Shown here one piece after another: positions 1-8,200 of a stretch of DNA of 27,179 nucleotides. How positions within the stretch are numbered: the first letter of the stretch is position 1; the number at the start of each line of letters is the position of its first letter. The position numbers were made by a program, and so were the translations under genes. The DNA is from Oscillospiraceae bacterium (lineage in GTDB: Bacteria > Bacillota_A > Clostridia > Oscillospirales > Oscillospiraceae), in the NCBI GenBank assembly GCA_017481325.1, contig JAFUPG010000079.1, forward strand, positions 1 to 27,179, given 5' to 3'. The notes beneath the pieces were generated by a model. It made no database searches and was not told the DNA's origin. It saw only the letters and a program-made list of their open reading frames with translations.

Positions 1-435
1 AACAGTGCCGGCCTTGTTAGAGGTCATCAGACCCTTGGGGCCCAGAACCTTACCCAGACGACCAACGATGACCATCATGTAGGTGGAAGAGACGACGACA
101 TCAAAGTCGAACCAGTTTTCCTTGGTGATCTTTTACACCATGTCCATGCCGCCGACATAGTCAGCGCCGGCTGCCTTGGCCTCCTCTACCTTGGCGTCCT
201 TGGCGAAAACCAGAACCTTGCGGGTCTTGCCGGTGCCGTTGGGCAGAACGATGGCGCCACGAACCTGCTGGTCAGCGTGACGGGAGTCAACGCCCAGCTT
301 GATGTGGATCTCGACGGTCTCGTCGAACTTGGCGGGAGCGGTCTTGACCACGAGGTCAAGAGCTTCGTTTACTTCATACTGTACGGAGCGGTCGATCTGC
401 TTCGCACTATCTTTATATTTCTTACCTCTAAACAA
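1..435 (-). CDS. rplA: 50S ribosomal protein L1, 3' part beyond window edge, internal stop
   Basis: L1 binds 23S rRNA at the L1 stalk and in many bacteria represses its own operon. The first 100 residues match L1 well ([10 protein letters not shown] near the start, [22 protein letters not shown]). The start is most likely TTG at 435-433, because AAGGAGG lies 8 bases upstream; an ATG at 492 would add a tail not typical of L1. Reading stops at a TAA at 133-135, yet the same frame stays open to base 1 and still encodes recognisable L1 ([24 protein letters not shown]). Beyond the stop several nearly invariant residues are changed. The gene is either broken or its end is misread at a contig edge. 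It follows rplK by 80 bases and is the last visible gene of the operon. Confidence 0.85.
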
Positions 436-459
436 TGTAATATCCTCCTTAAAGTGGTA

Positions 460-501
460 ATGCGGAATGTATCCTCCCACATATTGAGGCAAATGTGCCT
501 C
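460..501 (-). promoter_or_regulatory. two small hairpins in the rplK-rplA spacer, possible L1 control site
   Basis: The spacer RNA can form GAGGCA/TGCCTC (486-491 with 496-501, loop of 4) and an 8-pair stem with two G-U pairs (460-467 with 475-482). The second stem ends about 10 bases upstream of the AAGGAGG that serves rplA. Autoregulation by L1 is known in other bacteria, but whether this is its binding site is inference. Confidence 0.3.
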
Positions 502-515
502 GTCAGCAATTATAA

Positions 516-941
516 TTAGTCAACAACAGTGATGCCCATAGAACGGCAGGTGCCTGCAACGTTGCTGATGGCGGCTTCGATGGTGGAAGCGTTGAGGTCG
601 GGCATCTTCTTCTCAGCGATCTCACGAACCTGGGCGGCGGTGATGGTGCCAACCTTGTCCTTGTTGGGAGCGCCGGAACCCTTATCGGCACCGATGGCCT
701 TCAGAATGAGGGTCGGGGTCGGGGGGGTCTTGGTAATGAAGGAGAAGCTGCGATCGGAATAAACCGTGATAACGACGGGGATCTTGAAGCCGGCCTGATC
801 CTTGGTGCGGTCGTTGAACTCACGGATGAACTGTGCGATGTTGACGCCGTGCTGGCCGAGGGCGGGACCTACAGGGGGCGATGCAGTCGCCTTGGCTGCA
901 GGAATTTGAAGCTTAATATAACCGGTAACTTTCTGTGCCAT
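516..941 (-). CDS. rplK: 50S ribosomal protein L11
   Basis: L11 is a 23S rRNA-binding protein of the GTPase-associated centre, needed for factor-dependent GTP hydrolysis and the stringent response. The 141 residues equal the usual family length. The N-terminal domain holds [12 protein letters not shown] and [13 protein letters not shown] (about 24-36), and the C-terminal RNA-binding domain holds [16 protein letters not shown] and ends SMGITVVD. The ATG is preceded by GGAGGTG at normal distance. It lies between nusG and rplA, its usual place in Firmicutes. The PPTPT segment near residue 75 departs slightly from the common PPA-containing form. Confidence 0.96.
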   Translation of the reverse strand: MAQKVTGYIKLQIPAAKATASPPVGPALGQHGVNIAQFIREFNDRTKDQAGFKIPVVITVYSDRSFSFITKTPPTPTLILKAIGADKGSGAPNKDKVGTITAAQVREIAEKKMPDLNASTIEAAISNVAGTCRSMGITVVD

Positions 942-1028
942 GATAGCACACCTCCAATAATAAATGTGGTGATACGCAAAATGCGTATATTTGGCGGGGG
1001 ATCAATCCCCTCCCACGTTTGCTCCGAT

Positions 1029-1556
1029 TTACTCGGAAACTACCTCCACCTGGTCGAGCTCAAGATCGACAGGTGTCTCACGTCCGAACATGGAAACGAT
1101 GACGCGAACTTTGTTTTTCTCAATGTCAAGCACTTCGACAGTGCCGTTGAAACCGCTCAGAGGACCGTCGACGATGGTGACGGTATCGCCCACGTCGTAG
1201 CCCACAACGATTTCCCGCTTTTCCACACCCAGCTGGTAGACCTCATCCTCGGTCAGAGGAGTGGGCTTCGTGCTGCCGGAGGTGACAAAGCCTGTGACGC
1301 CACGGACATTCTTGATAATGTACCAAGCCTCGTCGGTCATCACCATTTTCACCAGCACGTAGCCGGGGAAAACCTTACGCTCGTAAGTCTTGGGGCCGTT
1401 GTCGGTGATTTCCGTCACGGTCTCCATGGGGATGGAAACAAGGTGGATAATATCCTGAAGCTGTCTGGTTTCCACCGTCTTTTCGATGGTGGCTTTTACG
1501 GTATTTTCATACCCGGAATAGGTATGCACGACATACCATTTTGCTGCTTCTGCCAT
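1029..1556 (-). CDS. nusG: transcription termination/antitermination factor NusG
   Basis: NusG binds the RNA polymerase clamp and affects pausing, Rho action and coupling to the ribosome. The protein is 175 residues, as usual. The NGN domain opens with WYVVHTYSGYEN and carries FPGYVLVKMVMTDEAWY. The C-terminal KOW domain starts near residue 120 (VGDTVTIVDGPLSGFNG) and ends LDQVEVVSE. Its ATG lies 5 bases after the secE stop, with no good Shine-Dalgarno sequence, so translation is probably coupled to secE. It is followed by rplK. Confidence 0.97.
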   Translation of the reverse strand: MAEAAKWYVVHTYSGYENTVKATIEKTVETRQLQDIIHLVSIPMETVTEITDNGPKTYERKVFPGYVLVKMVMTDEAWYIIKNVRGVTGFVTSGSTKPTPLTEDEVYQLGVEKREIVVGYDVGDTVTIVDGPLSGFNGTVEVLDIEKNKVRVIVSMFGRETPVDLELDQVEVVSE

Positions 1557-1561
1557 ACCGA

Positions 1562-1795
1562 TCAGTGGAAGAGCTCAGAGAGCAGACCGATGCCGCCGCT
1601 GGCCAGCCAGTCGAACAGGAACACAACGGCTCCCACAACGATAACAGCTGCCAGAACGATGAGGGTGTTGTTGACCAGCTGCTTGCCGCTGGGCCACACG
1701 ACCTTCTTCAGCTCGCTCTTCATCTCACGGAACCACTTGGAAAGCTTGCGACCGGTGCGGACAAAGAAATTGGGCTTCTTGTTAGTATCTGCCAT
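1562..1795 (-). CDS. secE: preprotein translocase subunit SecE
   Basis: This is the small subunit of the SecYEG channel that clamps SecY in the inner membrane. The 77 residues fit the single-span Gram-positive form. A basic amphipathic segment (WFREMKSELKKVVWPSGKQL, about 22-41) holds the family signature KKVxWP, and one membrane helix follows (about 44-65). AAAGGAAG precedes the ATG by about 8 bases. It sits between rpmG and nusG as in most Firmicutes. Confidence 0.96.
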   Translation of the reverse strand: MADTNKKPNFFVRTGRKLSKWFREMKSELKKVVWPSGKQLVNNTLIVLAAVIVVGAVVFLFDWLASGGIGLLSELFH

Positions 1796-1814
1796 TTTGT
1801 CTTCTTCCTTTCGC

Positions 1815-1964
1815 TTACTTGGTCTCGTTATGAACAGTATGCTTTCTGCAGAATCTGCAATACTTCTTCATTTCCAGGCGGTCGGGGTCATTCTTCTTGT
1901 TCTTCATGGTGTTGTAGTTTCTCTGCTTGCACTCGCTGCATCTGAGGGTGATCTTTACTCGCAT
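1815..1964 (-). CDS. rpmG: 50S ribosomal protein L33
   Basis: A 49-residue L33, starting [19 protein letters not shown] and ending HTVHNETK. It contains two CxxC pairs (CSEC near residue 10 and CRFC near residue 37), so it is the zinc-binding (C+) form. AGGAGG lies 7 bases before the ATG. The stop is 19 bases before secE, and this is the first gene of the ribosomal/secretion operon. It is one of the short genes easily missed by length cut-offs. Confidence 0.95.
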   Translation of the reverse strand: MRVKITLRCSECKQRNYNTMKNKKNDPDRLEMKKYCRFCRKHTVHNETK

Positions 1965-1998
1965 TTCGGCACCTCCTTAAATTTTGCCTCCCTGCATG

Positions 1999-2053
1999 CC
2001 TGTGGCTATGAAAAATTTAGTCCGGCACCGAAACTACATGGTGCCTCCACAGG
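1999..2053 (-). promoter_or_regulatory. structured leader upstream of rpmG
   Basis: On the transcribed strand the leader has a 7-pair outer stem CCTGTGG/CCACAGG (2047-2053 with 1999-2005). It encloses a 6-pair hairpin GGCACC/GGTGCC (2040-2045 with 2024-2029, loop of 10). No terminator T-run follows. It lies between the promoter at 2102-2130 and the rpmG start. It could be a ribosomal protein leader or an mRNA-stabilising fold; which one is not decidable here. The rest of 1965-2267 holds only the promoter and a terminator. Confidence 0.45.
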
Positions 2054-2101
2054 TTGAAAAAAGGGCATAAAAATAAAACCCTCTTTTTCACAGGTAGAGT
2101 C

Positions 2102-2130
2102 ATTCTATCACATAAAAGCCATAAGGTCAA
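2102..2130 (-). promoter_or_regulatory. sigma-A-type promoter of the rpmG-secE-nusG-rplK-rplA operon
   Basis: TTGACC (2125-2130), 17-base spacer, TAGAAT (2102-2107). Transcription would start near 2095, giving a leader of about 130 bases before rpmG. Confidence 0.8.
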
Positions 2131-2210
2131 GGATTTTTTGCATTATTTTTATTATTTTTTCCGCAAAAAATTCATCTTCTTCCACCGCAACCAAAGGCAA
2201 AGAAAAGCTG

Positions 2211-2240
2211 CGCCGTCCCCGCTTTTTGGCAGGGACGGCG
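2211..2240 (-). terminator. hairpin after the SLH protein gene
   Basis: A 9-pair stem CGCCGTCCC/GGGACGGCG with a 12-base loop lies 28 bases after the SLH gene stop. On the minus strand a T-rich stretch (cagcTTTTC) follows with a short gap, so it is an imperfect Rho-independent terminator. It isolates the SLH operon from the ribosomal promoter. Confidence 0.6.
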
Positions 2241-2267
2241 TTTTGGGTTATTAAGGTACTATTTCCC

Positions 2268-5200
2268 TTATTCCTTCGGGAAATAATTCCGGAAGCGGAC
2301 GATGATTGCGGCGATTTGGGCTCGGGTGGTGCTGCCCAGAGGCTCCAGGAGGGTGGGTTCTGTGCCGTTGATCAGGCCGCAGCCCACAGCCCAGGCCACC
2401 GCATCCAATGCGTAGGGACTGATATTTGCCTGATCCGCAAAGCCGCTCAGGTCACCCGTTGCGGACAGGTCATAGCCCTTGCTCTTGGCGTAGCGGTAGA
2501 AGATGGTCACCATCTGCTCTCTGGTCACGATATTCTCCGGACCGAAGGTGCCGTCGCCGTAGCCCTGCAGAATGCCCTGAGAGGCAGCCCAGGCGATGGG
2601 CTTTTCGTAGTAGACACCGGCAGGTACGTCGGCGAAGGGACATTTACCGTCAAATTCGGGCTCGCCCTCCAGACGGTAGAGGATGGTGGCCAGCATGCCA
2701 CGGGTGGTGGCCTGATCGGGGGAGAAGGTGGTCTCGGCAGTGCCGATCATCAGACCCTCGTCATAGATCTCGGTGATGTAGTCCACAGCCCAGTGGCCTT
2801 CCAGATCGGTGAAGATCTCGTCGGCGGGAGTGGTGGGTTCCTCTACCAGAATATCCTGCGCAGGCATGAAGGAGTCCATTCTCTGGTCTGCATTTTCGCC
2901 GCAGGCCACCACCAGCTGGGCGGTGCGCTGGGTGTTGATGAGGGTGTCGGCCAGGGTGTACTCCAGATCCAGATATTCGCCGGGTGCAACCACGGCCTCG
3001 GATTGGAAGGTGTAAGTCTTGTAGAACTCGTCGGTGGCGAAAATGGTGTTCTCAAAGGTCAGCTTGGGGCTGCCGGCGCAGTTGCCGATGTTGTAGACCC
3101 GGGTATAAGTCAGGCAATCGGTGGTGTTGGGTACGCTGACCAGACGGCTCATCTCACGGAGGATGAAGTAGGCGCCGTAGTAGATCTCAGCGGTACCTGC
3201 ATCACTGTAGTCCGCCTGCTCGCCCAGGCCGGCCACGGTGATATTCAGAGTAGCATCGGCGCTGAAGTCCTCGGGAACCGCTACCAGAATCTCCACCGTA
3301 ACAGACTCACCGGGCAGGAGGGCTGCATCATAATTCTGTGTCACGGTCTCGCCCACGCCGGAAACGGTGAGGGAAGCGCCCTGCAGAGGCTCCAGACCCT
3401 TGTTGCTGAAGGTGACCAGAACGCTCATGTCGCTGCCGGGCTGGGGATAGGCAGGCGCTTCGATCTCATTGAGAACCACATCGGGAGCGTCCACGCTCTG
3501 CACCACCAGCAGATCCGCAGAGGTGACCTCGCTGCGCTTTGTTGCGTTGAGCTTGGTAAATGCCAGAAGGAACTTGCTCTCCTTGCCGCTCTCCATGCAG
3601 AGGCTGTCGATGGCACCGATGAGGCTGTCCTCGTCGGTCAGGGCAATGGGCGCACCCACAGCCCAGAGCTGATAGGTATTCTCGTTGCCACCCTCGTCAC
3701 CGCTGCGGATCATTGCCTCCCCATTGGTCACGGTATTGAGGATCACGCCGTAGACCTCGTCCACGGGGTTCAGATCCTGCTTTTCGTCATCGGCGGCGAT
3801 CCAGGCCAGGAACACATTGCCGTCGTCGGCCATGGAGGCGGTGAAGGTGGTGCCGATCTCAAAGCTCTCGCTGCCGGTGATGTAGTGACCGGCGGTGGAC
3901 TCCTGCTCCGGCAGGGTGACGGTGCCGTCCTCGTTGAGCAGGACAATGGCACTGCTCTGCACGTCCGGATGGTCTTCATAGGTGGCGACAAAATCGGTCA
4001 GGTAGACCACCTCGCCGTCCTGATTCCAGAACAGATGGAGGTAATCCTCGGTGCTGACCACTTCAGGTGCCTGAGCGCAGGCATCTGCAGCGGTGAGGGG
4101 CAGCAGAGCGGTGGGAACCGGCTTGCCGTCCTCGCCGAAGTCGTAGGTGCGCAGGAACAGCTGACGGTCCTCGTTGCTGTTGTCCCATTGGCCGGTCTCC
4201 TCGTTGTAGGTGACCAGCAGGCCGTCACGATCCAGCACGATGATCTCGCCCATGACGCCGTCGTGGACGAAGGGGGTGATGTCCGCAATGCGGTATTGCT
4301 GGCCGTTCTCGTTCTCCGCACGGACGGGGGTGGAAGTCCATGTCTCAGGGGCATTTACATTGGCTGCAGCCAGGGCAATGGTACGCTGTGTGGCCAGAAG
4401 ATCGCCAACGGTGGCATCTTCGTCGGTGTCGAAGACGTTGCGCTGGTAATAGACATAGACCATATCTCCGTTCTGTACCGCATTGAGGGCAGCGCAGGCC
4501 ACGGTGGAGTTCTCTGCAATGGTGAAGGCATCGCCCATGACTTCGCCGGTGGTGGCATCCATAAAGCGGCCACGGAGGTTCATGGCATTCATGGCGGTGG
4601 CGATCTGACCGGCAGTGAGATTGTTCAGATCCACACCGGACAGCGCCTTTTCAAAGTCAGCCTCGGACCAGGTGACCAGCAACCGATCCTGCAGCTCATA
4701 GATGTTGATATTGAACTGGACGGAGGAGACCGCCTGACCGATATTATTGCTGATCAGCTGCACCTCGCTCCAGGTCTCGCCGTTGTCGGCGCTGATGGCA
4801 TAGGCAGCGGAGAGGTAGTTCATGCCCTCTTCCCCGTTGTCTATGAGGAACATGGCCAGAATATTGCCGTTTTCCAGTTTGTACAGGTGGATTTGGGTGT
4901 TCTTGAAGACACCCTCTGCCAGCACGTCACTGTCGATTTTGCCGGCACGGAGCAGATTGGTACCCTGTTCGGGGCGCTCCATGAGGCTGAAGGACAGTTC
5001 GTTAATCACTTCCTCCAGTTCCGGTGTCTCCTCGCCCTGTGCAAGAACACGGGTCTTGGTGGCAGGAGCGCTGTTGTCTACGCTGTTGAGTTCAAAGACG
5101 GGAGGCGTGATGTTCATATGCGCCTGGACGGTCTTCAGATCGTCCTGGAGGTTTTCGTTTCCGTACTTGGCGGTGGGGCTGAGGAGGTTATACTTGGCAT

Positions 5201-8200
5201 TAAAGAGTACCAGGTCAGCGCCGATGGCCAGGGTAAAGCCGATCTGTCCGGCCACGTCAAAGTTGGGGTCCAGCTGGAACATCATGGGCGCAGAGATGGT
5301 ACCGTCGATGTACACACCCAGGAAGCAGTCGTAGCCGATACCGGCTCGCAAGCCCATGGACAAAAGGGGCACGGAGAAGAAGAACTGCTCACTCCTGACA
5401 GCGCTATCCATCTGATCGGGGTCGTGGCACATCTGATAGAGCATCAGGGAGATATCCTGACCGGGGGCGGCGGTACCCGGCTGCAGCTGCATCTGTGCCT
5501 GGACCAAAGCCTCCACCATAACGGAAAATGCCACGTAGAAAGGCACACCGTAAACACTGAAGGGAATGCTCTTGCGGAAGAAGACATCCAGACCGAAGGC
5601 CAGCTCATAGCCGGTGATAAAGGTCTTGTCCTCGCCGTTCTCGTCCACGCCGGGGGTCAGGGCGATCTTGATCAGATAAGCGGGAGAAATGGTCCAGGGA
5701 GAGGGTGGCTTCTTTGCAGGCTGCTGGTTGCCGCCGTTGCCGCCGCCCTGGTTGGCGCCGCCCTGACCCAGGAGGATGTTCTCCATCTCGGCAGTGCCGG
5801 TGGTTGTTCTGCCCTCGGAAGCCTGGGAATTCAGATATTCCTGGGTCTTTACGGCGCCGTCGATTTTAGAGGAGAGTGGGCCGTGGCCGTAAACCGCAGT
5901 GGCGGTATAGCCGCAAACCAGGTAGGTGGTACCGTTAATGGAGCGGTTGATGAAGAAGCCACCGGAAGTACTGGTAAAGCTGAAGTCAGCACTGCCGATG
6001 AAGGGGATCTCCAGGGTTTCCAGATTGGTCTTGTAGCCGTTCTGCGCACCGGGGAGATCGGGGATGCTCTGCTGCACGGCGATAGAGGTGTCGTTAATAG
6101 CCTGGATGAACTCATAGCCGGAATTGACCTTGCCGGAGGTGAACTCCTGAAGCTGGCTGGTCAGATTGCCCTGGCTGTCCGTGGTCACCACCGATTTCTC
6201 AGCGGAGACATCGATGTACATTCTGGACTGGGCAGGCAGCTCGGCGGGGTTTTCCAGCTCCAGCGTCCAGTAGGTGTAGATGGAGCTGTCATTTTCCCCG
6301 GTCAGCATTTCGTTCTGGAAGGCGGTGTAGGTGGCAAGGGTTGCGCCATAGTCCGCTGCACGGGTGGAGACGAAGTAGAGCTTGACGCCCAGAACCGTGC
6401 AATCCTCACCCTGAGAGACCACACGGACGGTAATACTGCCGCTCTCGGTGTCACGAACCTGGATCACATTGTCGTTGGAGGTTGCAGTGCCCAGAGCGAT
6501 GCGCACCTGGTCGGGGTAGAAGCTGTTGTTTGCGAACTGGGGGAAGACCAGCTCCATATTCTGGGAAGAGCCCTCTGCAGGGATGGGAGTGAACTGCAGA
6601 TAGCGGAAATACTCCCCGTGAATCACCATCATGGAGTAGGTACCGCCCTTGACAGCCTTGAAATCAGGGATGGAGAAGCTGCCGTCGCTGCCGGATTTGC
6701 CGGAGTACTCCTGACCGGCGGTAATGATGTAGTTGGCCTCCGACAGGGGCTTGGTGGTGGAGGTCAGGTCACGCAGCACGCAGTCATAGTAGTTGACCGT
6801 GCCGCTAAAGGTGATGGTCTCCATCTGCAGATCCGTTTCGGGGATGAAGGCGACCATAACGGTGTTGTTGTCTGCGTAGCCGTCCAGCTGGTAGTAGAAG
6901 GTGTTGCCGTAGTAAGTACGGCCGTTGGAGGTCCAGCGGGTCACATAGCCCTCATCGGGGGTAGCCACCAGGGGGAAGAACTCACCCTTGGCGTACTCGG
7001 TCTTCTTCACCACGATCATAGATGTCTTGCCGTTGTCAAAGGCATGCTTGCCGTGGCGATTGGCAGGGTTGGACTCCTCATAGGCCAGGGTCAGCTGGTT
7101 GGAGTTGGACTTAAATACGGGCTGCAGGACGATCCTGTTGAATTCGCCCAGGGTCAGTGTCACATTGCCGCCGGTGGTCTGGGCGTGAACCTCGCCGCTC
7201 TCGTAGATATCACCGGAGAGGTTTCTGTACTTTCTGTAGTACACACCCACAAAGTTCACATCGGCATAGGCAGAACCGGAGAGAACGATCTGCTCGCCCA
7301 CGTAGAGCTGCTCGCCACTGTAGTTCAGAATGGACAGGGTGCCCATGGAGGAGTTCTCCAGCACCACCGTGGTTTTGAGCTTCTCAAAGACAGGGATGAT
7401 CTCAAAGGTGTTGTAGCTGACACCGTTATAGAGGGTGTCGGCGCAGTAGGTCGCCTCGTAGGCCTTCAGGAAATCCTGGTCGAAGATGAAGCTGTTCTGT
7501 CCCTCTGCCAGGGCGAAAACGCCGGAGGTAGCCTGGGTGGACATATTGCGGATCTTATAGCCCACCAGCTTCACAGGATGGCCGCCCTCGATGGTGTAGG
7601 CAATGGGAACGTGCACATCCTCGCCCATCTTCAGGAGCATGGAGCTGGAGGAGTTCTGGATATTGACCTTAACATCGCCGATGCCACGGTAGTAGATATA
7701 GCCGGGGCTGGTGACCACAAAGCGGTAAGAGCGCTTGTTGGCCTTGAATCCGTCGGGAATCAGCATATGGCAGCCGTCATCGGTGCCGGTAGAGTCATAG
7801 TTTTCCACACCGATCTGAACCTTGCCCTGGTAGTTGTCGTTCAGAGAGACGGAAACATTGACGGTATTGTCGCCGCTGTTATTCTTGACGGTTTGATTGA
7901 CTTGCGTACGGGAATTTGAGGAACCGAAGGTATACAGCGTGAGGATAATCTGGTTATCGTAGTCCAAGCCCTCAACCTTGACGGTGGTCTCGATGGACTC
8001 GATGCCGGTCATATCGTAGTCGGTTTTGGAAGTAGAAACGTTGCTCCAGTTTTTAGAGACACGGCTTCCGGTGCCGGAGGTGTTCAGATCGTGCATTCTT
8101 CCGCCGTCTTTATTCATGGTTGTATTACCGGTGCCGCCTGTGCCACCCTTTTTGAAAACATTGCTGCCGGAGGTGCCGTTATAGGCAATGTAGGTGTCCG

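Noticed and set aside
436..492. ATG at 492 as the rplA start
   Set aside because: It would add 19 residues not found in L1 and translate through the ribosome site; TTG at 435 fits better.
849..2057. 402-codon plus-strand frame across the ribosomal operon
   Set aside because: It runs antisense through rplK, nusG, secE and rpmG, all of which are certain.
1965..2267. tRNA-Trp gene sometimes found near rpmG/secE in Firmicutes
   Set aside because: No cloverleaf or T-arm consensus was seen; the stretch holds the leader fold, promoter and terminator only.
2226..7919. A 1897-codon open frame on the plus strand
   Set aside because: It lies fully antisense to the SLH protein gene, starts without a ribosome site and has His/Gly/Val-rich composition, the usual mirror of GC-rich coding. 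The minus frame has a signal peptide, SLH domains and flanking signals.
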